A DNA stretch of 64,000 bases from Pseudomonadota bacterium (GCA_023457435.1 JAEWLS010000015.1:1-64000); one strand, 5' to 3'; positions 15,919 to 24,533 are shown, counted from the first letter of the stretch. A program made the numbers and translations. Notes: generated from the letters alone by a model not told the origin.

Positions 15919-17817
15919 CTAGACGCTGGGCGCTCGCACCGCACCTGTACGCGACATCGCCTTCATCACGTAGGAATCGCGGTTATAGACGTCCGGACTG
16001 TAAGTGACCGTGCCGTCGGCCTTCGGCCATGCCGTGAAGTAGACGACGTAGACGGGCACCTTCACGGAAAGATCGACCTGCCCGTGCTCTCCCTTCACGC
16101 GCTGGTCGACCTGCTCGCGAGACCAGCCGAGCACGGCGGCAGCCATGGCCCGAGGGTCCTTCAGTCGCACGCAGCCGTTGGAATACGCTCGGCTGTCACG
16201 GTCGAAGAGCTCTTTCTCCGGAGTGTCGTGCATATAGATCGCATGCTTGTTCGGGAACATGATCTTCATCTCCCCGAGCGAGTTCTTCGGCCCCGGAGGC
16301 TGGCGCACGTCGAACGGAATATTAGCGCCGTAGCTCGTCCAGTTGACGGACGAGGAGGAGACCTTTCGGCCGCGCCCATCGGTCACTTCATAGCCAATAC
16401 GGTCGAGATAGGACGGATCTTCGTAAAGCTTGGGGAGGTACTTGTTCACGAGGATCGAGCGCGGGATGCCCCAGTATGGATGGAACTCCACGTATTCGAT
16501 CTCGTCCTGGAAGAAGAACGTCTGCGTCGCGACCTTGCCGACCACGGTTCGCATGCTGAGTTTTTCGGTCCCGTCTTCCACGTAGCTGGCGCGGAACTCC
16601 GGCACATTGATCATGACATGGCGCGGGCTGAATTGCTGAGGGAGCCAGCGCATCTGCTCCATCGCCACTTCGACTTTCGTGACACGATCGGCCTTGGAGT
16701 CACCGGCGATCTCGGCAACGGTGCGTGGCCCGATTATCCCGTCGGGCTTCAGGCCCCCTGCCTTCTGCGCGGCTTTCACGATCGGAACCACCGTGTCGCT
16801 GTAAACCTCCGAGGCTTTGGCCGACGCGAGCGCAGCCCCATGCTCGGCGAGAAATGCCGCGTCGGCGTTGCGCTCGATCAGCGTCAGGATCTTCGGCAGC
16901 TCCGCGCTCGACTGGCCGGGGCGAAGCACGAGCTTCGGATCGACGACGATGGCGTTTTCCTGACTCTGACGAAGCGCTGCGAGTTCCTTCACCAGGCTCG
17001 CATACTCGGCGGTCTTGGGATGGAAGGACTCCATATAGGTGCGGACCGCGAAGGTGTCGCGAAGCACCTCGAGCGCATGGCCGTAGTCAACGCTCTTCAG
17101 CGCAAAGTCGTGATAGCCGGAAAGCCGGTTGGGATCGATGCGGCCGCGATAGGAATCGCGAATGTAACGGAGGACGCGCGCCGACACCTCCATCTCGAAG
17201 CGGGCCGCGTCCGCAGGATCGGTCGTCAGGGCGGCGACTTCATAGTCGCGTGCGGACAGGCCGTGGCTCGGCGCATCGGACAGTACGGCGAGTGCGGCTT
17301 CGGCGCGATGGCTCGGTCTGCCATCGACGACCCAGATGAATGAGGGGTCCGCGCGGTAGTGGGTGACGAGCGCGTCGGCGACGTCCTTTTCGGCAAGGAG
17401 CTCGGTACCGGCAAGACCTGCGACTGCTGCGGCGAACGCCTCGCGCTGCGGATCGGGCGCCATGATGTCGGTGAGCGTGGCTGGTGCGCCCGGGGCGGGC
17501 GTGGCGCTGGCGAGCGTCGAGCCGGTCGTCGTCGCGGCGCGGTCCTTGTCGGCGGGCACCGCGGCCATGGCGCGGAAGTCGACCTTCACCAGGGCATCGA
17601 CCTTGTAGGTGTAGTATTGCGGGGCCGCGACCTTCGGCGCGGGTGGCGGCGCCGGCGGAGCAACCGGCTCGATCCGCTGCTCTTCCCTATAGGGTCGTTC
17701 CCGGAAGAGGCGGTCGAAGAGATATTGTGCAGAGGCATGCTCGATTGGCAGGATGGCGAACCCGGTCAACGCCAGGAGAGGAAGTGCCGCGACACGTCGT
17801 GAAATTGCGTTCATCAC
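15919..17817 (-). CDS. L,D-transpeptidase, YcbB/LdtD-like
   Basis: This 632-residue periplasmic enzyme forms or remodels 3-3 peptidoglycan cross-links. A signal sequence (AALPLLALTGFAILP...ASAQ) opens the protein. A Pro-rich linker follows, then the substrate-shielding and peptidoglycan-binding region with GIIGPRTVAEIAGDS near residue 360, and the YkuD catalytic domain with AIYMHDTPEKELF and SNGCVRLKDP, the nucleophilic Cys near 549. The order and length match the large YcbB class. An inverted repeat (17831-17849) sits just upstream of the start. A smaller L,D-transpeptidase is transcribed divergently 298 bp away. Confidence 0.93.
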   Translation of the reverse strand: MMNAISRRVAALPLLALTGFAILPIEHASAQYLFDRLFRERPYREEQRIEPVAPPAPPPAPKVAAPQYYTYKVDALVKVDFRAMAAVPADKDRAATTTGSTLASATPAPGAPATLTDIMAPDPQREAFAAAVAGLAGTELLAEKDVADALVTHYRADPSFIWVVDGRPSHRAEAALAVLSDAPSHGLSARDYEVAALTTDPADAARFEMEVSARVLRYIRDSYRGRIDPNRLSGYHDFALKSVDYGHALEVLRDTFAVRTYMESFHPKTAEYASLVKELAALRQSQENAIVVDPKLVLRPGQSSAELPKILTLIERNADAAFLAEHGAALASAKASEVYSDTVVPIVKAAQKAGGLKPDGIIGPRTVAEIAGDSKADRVTKVEVAMEQMRWLPQQFSPRHVMINVPEFRASYVEDGTEKLSMRTVVGKVATQTFFFQDEIEYVEFHPYWGIPRSILVNKYLPKLYEDPSYLDRIGYEVTDGRGRKVSSSSVNWTSYGANIPFDVRQPPGPKNSLGEMKIMFPNKHAIYMHDTPEKELFDRDSRAYSNGCVRLKDPRAMAAAVLGWSREQVDQRVKGEHGQVDLSVKVPVYVVYFTAWPKADGTVTYSPDVYNRDSYVMKAMSRTGAVRAPSV

Positions 17818-17830
17818 CCACCTTCATCAC

Positions 17831-17849
17831 GTGAGACGCGCTGTCTCAC
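17831..17849. promoter_or_regulatory. Perfect inverted repeat upstream of the large L,D-transpeptidase
   Basis: GTGAGAC-GCGCT-GTCTCAC is a perfect 7-bp inverted repeat with a 5-bp spacer, 13 bp before the start codon of the minus-strand L,D-transpeptidase gene. It could be an operator or a 5'-UTR hairpin covering the ribosome binding site. The rest of the divergent spacer to 18115 holds no gene that I can support. Confidence 0.45.
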
Positions 17850-18115
17850 TTCCCCGCAAGCTGCTGTCCGATGCCTGCCGCGCCGATCACGACGCAACGA
17901 GCCCGATCTTATGCGCCAACATGGCGCAAGTTAAGCAAGATGCGTACTCGATGGCCATTCGGGGTTGGTATTGGCGCCAATGCGTGGCGCATCGGCACCA
18001 GGTTGCGGGCGGGTTCGTTAATGTGCCGTAACCATATGGCCGCTCACGGGCTTTTGACGTTGACAGCAGCGGCGATTGACAATCTCATCCGGTCATCTGC
18101 AGGGGGATCGACATC

Positions 18116-18736
18116 ATGAGAAAGAGTCTCGTCTTTGCCGCAGCGCTTGTCGTTGCAGGCGGTTGGGTCGGATCGGCGGTTGCCCAGGCGCCCGTGTACA
18201 CGCCTGAGAACGCGCACCTTTACGGCAGCGGCCCAGCCGTCTACCGAAACGCGCCGGGCATGGGTTCGCGTTCGAACGCCTCGCCAATTCCGAGGCAGAC
18301 CGTCCGTTTCGAGGGCAACCACGCGCCGGGGACGATCATCGTGCGCACCGCCGAGCGTCGGCTTTACTACACGCTGGGAAACGGCAAGGCGATCAAGTAC
18401 GCGGTCGGCGTTGGGCGACAGGGCTTCACCTGGGCCGGGTCGAACAGGATATCGCGGAAGGCCGAATGGCCCGGCTGGACGCCGCCCGCGCAGATGCGCG
18501 CCCGCGAGCGCGCCAAGGGCCGTATCCTGCCGGCCTTCCAGAAGGGCGGACCTGACAACCCGCTCGGTGCTCGCGCCATGTATATCGGTTCGACCCTTTA
18601 TCGGATCCACGGCACCAACCAGCCATCGACTATCGGTCAGGCCATGTCGTCGGGCTGCATCCGCATGGCGAACGACGACGTCATTCATCTGTTCAACCAG
18701 GTGAAGGTCGGCGCCCGCGTCATCGTCCAGCATTGA
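18116..18736 (+). CDS. L,D-transpeptidase (ErfK/YbiS type)
   Basis: The 206-residue protein begins with a signal peptide (MRKSLVFAAALVVAGGWVG, cleavage near AVAQ). The YkuD domain fills the rest: GTIIVRTAERRLYYTLGNGKAIKYAVGVG, then YRIHGTN and SSGCIRMANDDVIHLF with the nucleophilic Cys at about 181. It could attach lipoproteins to peptidoglycan or make 3-3 cross-links; the small single-domain form is common in Rhizobiales, where several paralogues exist. The ribosome binding site AGGGGG lies about 10 bases before the ATG. A rhodanese gene follows after 10 bp. Confidence 0.93.
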   Translation: MRKSLVFAAALVVAGGWVGSAVAQAPVYTPENAHLYGSGPAVYRNAPGMGSRSNASPIPRQTVRFEGNHAPGTIIVRTAERRLYYTLGNGKAIKYAVGVGRQGFTWAGSNRISRKAEWPGWTPPAQMRARERAKGRILPAFQKGGPDNPLGARAMYIGSTLYRIHGTNQPSTIGQAMSSGCIRMANDDVIHLFNQVKVGARVIVQH

Positions 18737-18746
18737 CGGCCGGCCG

Positions 18747-19151
18747 GTGAAGAAGGGCTACAAGGCGCTTGTAGAAGAGGCAAACGCCGAGATCGAGACA
18801 ATCAGCGCGACTGAAGCAGCCGCGCTGATGGGGCGCGAAGACGTCGTCCTCGTGGATATTCGCGACCCGCGCGAGCTCGAGCGCGACGGCAAGGTTCCAG
18901 GGTCGTTCCATGCTACCCGAGGCATGCTCGAGTTCTGGATCGACCCGGAGAGCCCTTACCACAAGCCGGTATTCGCTAGTGGCAAGCGCTTCGTCTTCTA
19001 TTGCGCTGGCGGGCTGCGTTCCGCACTGGCAACCAAGACGGCGCAGGACATGGGTCTGACGCCGGTGGCGCACATCGAAGGCGGGTTCGGCGCCTGGAAG
19101 CAGGCCGGGCTGCCAGTCGAACCGGTCACACAGAAGGTGAAGAAGGACTGA
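18747..19151 (+). CDS. Rhodanese-like domain protein
   Basis: This 134-residue single-domain rhodanese starts with GTG at 18747, preceded by GGCCGG. The N-terminal half has VVLVDIRDPRELERDGKVPGSFHATRGMLEFW, and the active-site loop is FYCAGGLRSALA with the catalytic cysteine, followed by HIEGGFGAWKQAG. It would carry persulfide sulfur in the cytoplasm. Its 3' end overlaps the convergent alpha/beta hydrolase by 26 bp. Confidence 0.93.
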   Translation: MKKGYKALVEEANAEIETISATEAAALMGREDVVLVDIRDPRELERDGKVPGSFHATRGMLEFWIDPESPYHKPVFASGKRFVFYCAGGLRSALATKTAQDMGLTPVAHIEGGFGAWKQAGLPVEPVTQKVKKD

Positions 19152-20067
19152 GCCGCGCCGTCTTCCCAGAAGCAGCAACAGGCGTCGCGACAAATTCGAC
19201 GATGCGCCGTGCCACAGCGGGGTCGGCCAGGATGCGCCTGTGACCGAGGCCCGGGGTCCACTCCAGTTTCACGTGCTCCCCGGCGCCGCTGAGCGCCACC
19301 GCCTCCCGCGATGGAATTTCCTTGTCGTCGGGCGCATGCAAGACCAGCACCGGAAGCGCCTTGCCCACGAGCTGCTCGGCAACGACGAACTCCTCCAGCG
19401 GGCGGCCGGTAAGGTCCTGCACCCTGTGGTCCAAGGCGGTCTGCGTGCGCGCGCCGAGGTTGAGGAACTTGCCGAAATCCTTGAACAGCGTCGGCATGGA
19501 ACTCGGCGCCGAGACCATGACAAGCCGTTGCGTCGGAACCGCTGGCGTCCCTCTGATCGATCCCACGGCGGCGTTTGCCGCAACCGCCCCGCCGAAGGAG
19601 TGTCCAACGATCGCGACGAAAGGGCCGAACCATTGCGCCACCGTAGCGACCGCGGCCACGGCGGTCGCCATATTGAGCTTGCTGCCCGAGGACGCCCCAT
19701 GGCCCGGGAGGTCGATGGCGATGACGCGGAAGCCGGCCGTATCGAGCGCCTCGATGTACTCAGTCATGTGCGCGGCGCGCGATCCCCAGCCATGGAGCAC
19801 CAGAACCGTCGGTGCGCTCGAGCGGCCATGGCAGGTGGCAAAATCATATGCGATCACGAATCCGGCTGGCGTTTCGATGCGATGCTTGCGCCCCTCCCGC
19901 ATGTACGGCTCGGCCCGCGAGGCTGCTTCCGCTTCCCGCGCGGAGCCGCTTCTGCGCGGCGGCGTTCGGCTGAACAGGTCGAAGGCAATCCTGCCGCCGA
20001 AGCCGGGTGCCAGATGTTCCGCTGCGGCAAAGAGGCCGCGGATGACCATGAAGCCGAAAGATGGCAT
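19126..20067 (-). CDS. Alpha/beta hydrolase
   Basis: The 313-residue protein has the alpha/beta-hydrolase fold: an oxyanion-hole HGWGSRAAHM, the nucleophile elbow GHSFGGAVAAN, a likely acid in LHAPDDKEIP and the catalytic histidine in GLGHRRIL. Substrate cannot be read from the sequence. It is transcribed divergently from a marR gene 47 bp away, and two GTTCA-N4-TGAAC palindromes lie in that gap, so it is probably the target of that regulator. Confidence 0.9.
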   Translation of the reverse strand: MPSFGFMVIRGLFAAAEHLAPGFGGRIAFDLFSRTPPRRSGSAREAEAASRAEPYMREGRKHRIETPAGFVIAYDFATCHGRSSAPTVLVLHGWGSRAAHMTEYIEALDTAGFRVIAIDLPGHGASSGSKLNMATAVAAVATVAQWFGPFVAIVGHSFGGAVAANAAVGSIRGTPAVPTQRLVMVSAPSSMPTLFKDFGKFLNLGARTQTALDHRVQDLTGRPLEEFVVAEQLVGKALPVLVLHAPDDKEIPSREAVALSGAGEHVKLEWTPGLGHRRILADPAVARRIVEFVATPVAASGKTARLSPSSPSV

Positions 20068-20086
20068 AGTGCGAACCCTCGAATTC

Positions 20087-20120
20087 GTTCAACGGTGAAC
20101 ATATTAGTTCAAGCATGAAC
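20087..20120. promoter_or_regulatory. Two MarR-type operator palindromes
   Basis: GTTCA-ACGG-TGAAC (20087-20100) and GTTCA-AGCA-TGAAC (20107-20120) have identical 5-bp arms and centres exactly 20 bp apart, two turns of the helix. The second covers the start codon of marR (20115), the first lies between the two divergent genes. This fits autoregulation of marR and control of the hydrolase gene. Confidence 0.7.
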
Positions 20121-20576
20121 AAACTGCAATCGCTGCCGTGGGACAATCCACGATTTCGCAATTGGATCGCCGTCGTGCGTGCCGAGAAGGCGATCGTGCG
20201 CGAACTCTCCAAAGCCCTTGCGCCGCTGGACCTGAAGCTGGTGCAGCTCGATCTCCTGATGAATCTCTACCGCCACCCAGGCACGTCGCAGCACGATCTG
20301 GCTCGGCGGCTTCTCGTCGGGCGCTCGAACGTCACGATGCTCCTGCCGCAGCTGGAGGCCCAGGGTTTCCTGCGCCGCGAGCCGGACGCAAAGGACAGGC
20401 GCGTCATGCGCATCTTCATGACGCCGGAAGGCGAAAAGGTGCTGTTGCGCGCGCTCGATGTCTACACGTCGCTCATCGACCGCGTGATGGCGCATTCCAC
20501 AGCCGCGCAGTGCGACGCCATGGGCGACGTAATGAGGCGGATTGCCGAATCGTTGAAGGACGAGGCGGAGGCCTGA
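20115..20576 (+). CDS. MarR family transcriptional regulator
   Basis: The 153-residue protein has the MarR winged helix: LVQLDLLMNLYRHPGTSQHDLARRLLVGRSNVTMLLPQLEAQGFLRREPDAKDRRVMRIFMTPEGEKVL, flanked by dimerisation helices. The start codon lies inside an operator-like palindrome and has no good ribosome binding site, so translation may be leaderless or begin a little downstream. Its neighbour across the divergent gap, an alpha/beta hydrolase, is the likely target. The ligand is unknown. Confidence 0.92.
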   Translation: MNKLQSLPWDNPRFRNWIAVVRAEKAIVRELSKALAPLDLKLVQLDLLMNLYRHPGTSQHDLARRLLVGRSNVTMLLPQLEAQGFLRREPDAKDRRVMRIFMTPEGEKVLLRALDVYTSLIDRVMAHSTAAQCDAMGDVMRRIAESLKDEAEA

Positions 20577-20580
20577 GCGG

Positions 20581-21213
20581 CTACCACATCGTCTTCGCGG
20601 CGCGACCGGGCCACTCGCCGTCGTAGACCTTGCCGTCGATATCTCCGGCGCTGGTTCGCGCCAGTATCTCGCCGGGGGTGGGAAGGCTGGCGGGGTCTAC
20701 CTTGGCTGCCTCTTCCCAGAGACGCGATCGCTTGATGGCCCGAGCGCACTGGAAGTAGACCGACTGAATGGCGATCACCGTCACCGTCCTCGGCAGCGCA
20801 CCCTCCATGGCGAACGCGGCGCGCAGCTCCGTGTCGGCCGATACGTAGGCCGTACCATTGACGCGGAGCGTGGTGCCCGAGCCGGGTATCACGAACAGCA
20901 GACCGACACGGCCGTCGCGGACGATGTTCTTCAGCGAGTCGGCGCGGTTGTTTCCGCGGCGGTCCGGCATGAGTAGCGTTCGATCGTCGAGAATCCGCAC
21001 GAAGCCCGGAAGATCGCCGCGCGGCGAACAGTCGAGGCCCTCTGGCCCGGCGGTGGCGAGAGCAACGAACGGCGCGGCCTCGATCAGCGCGCGATATTCA
21101 GGAATCAGCCGGTCGAGTTCCTTGACCAGCGAGGCCTGCCCCGGCTCCCCGTAAATCGCCTCGAGTTCTTCCACCGTGTCGATTCTAGCCATCGCAGCGC
21201 CCTCGCCCGTCAT
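20581..21213 (-). CDS. FMN-binding pyridoxamine 5'-phosphate oxidase-like flavoprotein
   Basis: This 210-residue protein has the PPOX split-barrel pattern of the MSMEG_1061-like family: FVALATAGPEGLDCSPRGDLPGFVRILDDRTLLMPDRRGNNRADSLKNIVRDGRVGLLFVIPG. The C-terminal part has YFQCARAIKRSRLW, typical for this subgroup. The ATG at 21213 overlaps the stop of the DUF971 gene as ATGA; an in-frame ATG at 21192 with GAGGG 7 bases upstream may be the real start (203 residues). Its substrate is unknown. It is convergent with marR. Confidence 0.87.
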   Translation of the reverse strand: MTGEGAAMARIDTVEELEAIYGEPGQASLVKELDRLIPEYRALIEAAPFVALATAGPEGLDCSPRGDLPGFVRILDDRTLLMPDRRGNNRADSLKNIVRDGRVGLLFVIPGSGTTLRVNGTAYVSADTELRAAFAMEGALPRTVTVIAIQSVYFQCARAIKRSRLWEEAAKVDPASLPTPGEILARTSAGDIDGKVYDGEWPGRAAKTMW

Positions 21214-21563
21214 CGGTCACGACTCAATCCCTTGGCCGCAAGCTCGTCCAGATAGGCGCGGAATCGCTGCTCGCCGTCATGTCCCAATTCGTGAAGGTAG
21301 TGCCAGGTGAAGATGCCGCTGTCATGGCCGTCCGAGAAGGCGATCCGCACCGCGTAGTTGCCGATCGGGTCGACGCGGGTGATCGTCACGTCGCGCTTGC
21401 CCGGCACGGTCACGCGCTGCTCGGGCGAATGGCCCTGAACCTCGGCCGAAGGTGACGTCACGCGCAGCAGCTCGGCCGACAATTCTATCGGCGCATGCGA
21501 TGGAAAGACTACCGTCAACAGGCGGCGATCCTTGGAGACGCGCAGTTCGCGAGGTGGGGTCAT
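21210..21563 (-). CDS. DUF971 (gamma-butyrobetaine hydroxylase-like N-terminal domain) protein
   Basis: The 117-residue protein is a stand-alone DUF971 domain: ELRVSKDRRLLTVVFPSHAPIELSAELLRVTSPSAEVQGH at the start and YAVRIAFSDGHDSGIFTWHYLHELG near the end. In other bacteria such proteins sit with Fe-S or molybdenum-cofactor genes; here moaA is divergent next door. Translation is coupled to the downstream PPOX gene through ATGA. Confidence 0.88.
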   Translation of the reverse strand: MTPPRELRVSKDRRLLTVVFPSHAPIELSAELLRVTSPSAEVQGHSPEQRVTVPGKRDVTITRVDPIGNYAVRIAFSDGHDSGIFTWHYLHELGHDGEQRFRAYLDELAAKGLSRDR

Positions 21564-21630
21564 TGTCGACTCGGTAGGTCCTTCATTGGCTCTGCCTATC
21601 GATGCATGCGGCAGGTGCGCTTGAAAAGAG

Positions 21631-21654
21631 CGTCATTTTCCACGAAATATAACG
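21631..21654. promoter_or_regulatory. ModE-like box upstream of moaA
   Basis: On the minus strand the sequence reads CGTTATAT-N8-AAATGACG. It has the 24-bp length of the E. coli modA operator, a perfect CGTTATAT half and a second half differing at two positions from ATATAACG. It lies 34 bp before the moaA start codon, in the divergent gap to the DUF971 gene. Control by a molybdate-responsive ModE is inferred. Confidence 0.5.
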
Positions 21655-21688
21655 CTTCGTCGCGCGCGGCGCGATATCGGATGAGCGC

Positions 21689-22678
21689 ATGATCGACCCC
21701 TTCGGCAGAACCATCAGCTATCTCCGCGTATCGGTCACCGACAGGTGCGATTTCCGCTGCACGTACTGCATGGCGGAAGACATGGCCTTCCTTCCCAAGA
21801 AGGACCTCCTGTCCCTCGAGGAACTCGACCGGCTGTGCACTGTCTTCGTCGAAAAGGGCGTGCGCAAGCTGCGTTTGACCGGTGGCGAGCCATTGGTTCG
21901 CAAGAACGTCATGCACCTGGTGCGGCAGCTTTCTCGGCACCTTGTCAGCGGCGCGCTCGACGAACTCACCTTGACGACGAACGGTTCGCAGCTGGCGAAG
22001 CATGCTGCGGAACTCGCTGATTGCGGCGTCCGGCGGATCAACGTCTCCGTCGACACGCTCGACCCGGACAAGTTCAGGCAGATCACCCGGTGGGGCGACC
22101 TCGCGAAGGTGCTCGACGGAATCGAGGCCGCACAGGCCGCGGGGCTGAAGGTCAAGCTCAACGCTGTCGCGCTCAAGGATTTCAACGAGGCCGAGATCCC
22201 GTCGCTGATGCGCTGGGCGCATGGGCGCGGCATCGACCTCACGCTCATCGAAACCATGCCCCTCGGCGAGATCGAAGTCGACCGCACCGACCAGTACCTG
22301 CCGCTGTCGAAGGTGAGGCGCGACCTCGAGCAGCAGTTCACGCTGAGCGACATCGCCTACAAGACGGGCGGGCCGGCCCGCTACGTCGAGGTTGCGGAAA
22401 CCGGCGGCCGGCTGGGCTTCATCACGCCGCTCACCCATAATTTCTGCGAAAGCTGCAATCGCGTCCGCCTTACCTGCACCGGCACTCTATACATGTGTCT
22501 CGGGCAGGAGGACGCTGCCGACCTGCGCGCACCGCTGCGTGCTTCCGAAGGCAACGAGCTGCTATCCGATGCAATCGATCGCGCCATTGGCCGCAAGCCC
22601 AAGGGCCATGACTTCGTCATAGAGCGGCGCGCTGCCAAGCCGGCAGTGTCGCGCCATATGAGCGTGACCGGCGGCTGA
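21689..22678 (+). CDS. moaA: GTP 3',8-cyclase (molybdenum cofactor synthesis)
   Basis: The 329-residue radical-SAM enzyme converts GTP to 3',8-cyclo-GTP, the first step of molybdopterin synthesis. The N-terminal cluster CDFRCTYC, the SAM-binding RLTGGEPLVR and the C-terminal second cluster CESCNRVRLTCTGTLYMCLG are all intact. The C-terminal end GG (TGG at residues 327-329) that is needed for catalysis is present. A ModE-like box lies upstream. The gene for the last step, mobA, is at 26460. Confidence 0.97.
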   Translation: MIDPFGRTISYLRVSVTDRCDFRCTYCMAEDMAFLPKKDLLSLEELDRLCTVFVEKGVRKLRLTGGEPLVRKNVMHLVRQLSRHLVSGALDELTLTTNGSQLAKHAAELADCGVRRINVSVDTLDPDKFRQITRWGDLAKVLDGIEAAQAAGLKVKLNAVALKDFNEAEIPSLMRWAHGRGIDLTLIETMPLGEIEVDRTDQYLPLSKVRRDLEQQFTLSDIAYKTGGPARYVEVAETGGRLGFITPLTHNFCESCNRVRLTCTGTLYMCLGQEDAADLRAPLRASEGNELLSDAIDRAIGRKPKGHDFVIERRAAKPAVSRHMSVTGG

Positions 22679-22680
22679 CG

Positions 22681-23148
22681 ATGCGCGTGGCCGCGGTCGC
22701 TGTGCTGTCCACCTTGCTTGCTTCAGGCGCAGCCTATGCAGAGCCGTATGTGAATGCGCGGTATGGCACCGCCCTCGATGTGCCGACACAGGTTTTCAGC
22801 AGACGGCTGCCGCCGCCGGACAATGGTGACGGCCAGAGCTGGCAGGCTTCGGACGGCGCCAAGCTTTTCGTCTTCGGCAGCTACAACGCGCTCGACGACA
22901 CGCCGGCGTCGTTCTTCCAGGAATTGGTGACGACCCGCAGGGCGTCTACCGAACTCACCTATTCGCACCAGGCCGGCAAGGTTGCCGTCGTTTCCGGGTT
23001 CGCTGGCTCCACAGTGTACTACGAGAAGTATCTGTTCGGCGCACGGAACGAGATCGTCCACGGTTTCATCCTGAGCTATCCGAAGTCGGCCAAGGCCAAG
23101 TACGACCCGCTCGTTGGACCAATTGCCAAGAGCCTGACCGGTCCATAA
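22681..23148 (+). CDS. Exported protein of unknown function
   Basis: This 155-residue product starts 2 bp after moaA. It has a signal peptide (MRVAAVAVLSTLLASGAAYAEP, cleavage near AYA-EP). The mature part (YVNARYGTALDVPTQVFS, LFVFGSYNALDDTPASFFQEL, VSGFAGSTVYYEKYLF, ILSYPKSAKAKYDPLVGPIAKSL) resembles small periplasmic proteins of Rhizobiales annotated as hypothetical. The SYP......Y..LV..IA.S motif suggests a protein that senses or binds in the periplasm; I cannot assign a function. Confidence 0.82.
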   Translation: MRVAAVAVLSTLLASGAAYAEPYVNARYGTALDVPTQVFSRRLPPPDNGDGQSWQASDGAKLFVFGSYNALDDTPASFFQELVTTRRASTELTYSHQAGKVAVVSGFAGSTVYYEKYLFGARNEIVHGFILSYPKSAKAKYDPLVGPIAKSLTGP

Positions 23149-23189
23149 AGCTCGGGCCATAATAACAAGAACGACCCACCCGGGACCTG

Positions 23190-24110
23190 ATGGCCATTTC
23201 ACCGAACTTGCGCGCGGCTGCGTTCATGTCGATCTCGATGTTCGGCTTCACCATCAACGACGCGCTGACGAAGAGCCTGACGGACGAGCTGAACGCGGGG
23301 CAGATCATGCTGGTCCGCGGGGCGTTTGCGACGCTGTTCGTGGCCTTGCTCGCGTGGCAGCAGGGCGCCTTGGCGAACTGGCGCTCAGCCACGCACCCCA
23401 TGGTCCTGACCAGGGCATTCTGCGAGCTTTTCGCGACGATCGCGTTTCTCACCGCGCTTGCGCACATGCCGCTCGCAAACGTTTCTGCGGTGCTGCAGTC
23501 GCTTCCGCTGGCGGTGACGATGGGCGCGGCCCTCGTGTTCGGCGAACCCGTGGGCTGGCGCCGCTGGATTGCGATCGCAATCGGCTTCCTCGGAGTCATG
23601 ATCATCGTGCGGCCGGGTTTTACAGGCTTCAGCGTCTACTCGCTGCTGGCGCTGCTTTGCGTCGTCCTTTGCGCTGTGCGCGACCTCGCCACGCGGCAGA
23701 TACCGCACGATATACCGACCCTGATTCCCTCGGTGGTCACCGCGGGCTCGGTGGCAGCGTTCGGGGGTCTCCTTGTCTGGCCGCTCGGCGGCTGGACCCC
23801 GATGGACACGGGCGAAACCTTCCGGCTGTTTCTCGCCGCCATGATGCTGATACCTGGCTACGTGTTCATCATCCTTGCAATGCGAACCGGTGAAGTTTCG
23901 TTCGTGGCGCCCTTCCGCTACACCGCGCTGCTGTGGGCGATCCTGATCGGCATCTTCGCACTCGGCGAATTTCCCGATGCCTTCATGCTGGCGGGAAGTC
24001 TGCTAGTCGTCGGATCGGGCCTTTTCACGCTCTATCGCGAAAGCGTCCGCGGCAAGCGTGGCCCCATCCGCGATACTGCAAGCGACTCGCCCGCGCCCGA
24101 CGGAGCGTGA
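23190..24110 (+). CDS. DMT family (EamA) transporter
   Basis: The 306-residue membrane protein has about ten hydrophobic segments arranged as two EamA repeats; the first repeat ends with GAALVFGEPVGWRRWIAIAIGFLGVMIIVRPG, the second with GIFALGEFPDAFMLAGSLLVVGSGLF. These proteins export or import metabolites in the inner membrane; substrate is unknown. It starts 41 bp after the exported protein gene. A transposase remnant begins just after its 3' end. Confidence 0.9.
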   Translation: MAISPNLRAAAFMSISMFGFTINDALTKSLTDELNAGQIMLVRGAFATLFVALLAWQQGALANWRSATHPMVLTRAFCELFATIAFLTALAHMPLANVSAVLQSLPLAVTMGAALVFGEPVGWRRWIAIAIGFLGVMIIVRPGFTGFSVYSLLALLCVVLCAVRDLATRQIPHDIPTLIPSVVTAGSVAAFGGLLVWPLGGWTPMDTGETFRLFLAAMMLIPGYVFIILAMRTGEVSFVAPFRYTALLWAILIGIFALGEFPDAFMLAGSLLVVGSGLFTLYRESVRGKRGPIRDTASDSPAPDGA

Positions 24111-24121
24111 CGATCGGGTAG

Positions 24122-24456
24122 TGTCTCAGTTTGAAATTGGTCGAGGGCAAGCCCGTCATGGCGCATGTCAGCACGTCGCATATCCAGCGCGCCAACCTCA
24201 CCATGCGCATGAGCAACCGCCGCTTCACACGCGTGAGCAGCGCGTTCTCAAGGAAGTCGAGAACCACATGCACATGGTCGCAATCTACACGGTTTGGTAC
24301 AACTTCATCCGCATTCACAAGACGCTGAAAATGTCGCCGGCAATGGCCGCTGGCGTTTCGCAGACACTTTGGTCAATGACCGATCTGGTCGCAATGATGG
24401 ACGAAGTTTCGCCGAAGCCGGGGCCGCGCGGGTCGTACAAGAAGCGTAGCGCGTAG
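24122..24456 (+). pseudogene. Frameshifted C-terminal remnant of a DDE transposase
   Basis: One frame (from about 24131) reads TSHIQRANLTMRMSNRRFTRVSSAFS and then the frame shifts by one base near 24248-24256 to VENHMHMVAIYTVWYNFIRIHKTLKMSPAMAAGVSQTLWSM, ending PKPGPRGSYKKRSA at 24456. Joined, they match the C-terminal end of a transposase type common in Rhizobiales (R.NLTMRM..RRFTR...F..K.ENH). The catalytic N-terminal part is missing, so this is a dead fragment left by an insertion or recombination at the end of the DMT gene. Confidence 0.8.
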
Positions 24457-24533
24457 CGCACGACAGCGTGCGACGTTTACCCTAGTACGTAGCGGCATAC
24501 TCATATTGCGTTCAGCGTTGGAACCTACTATGT

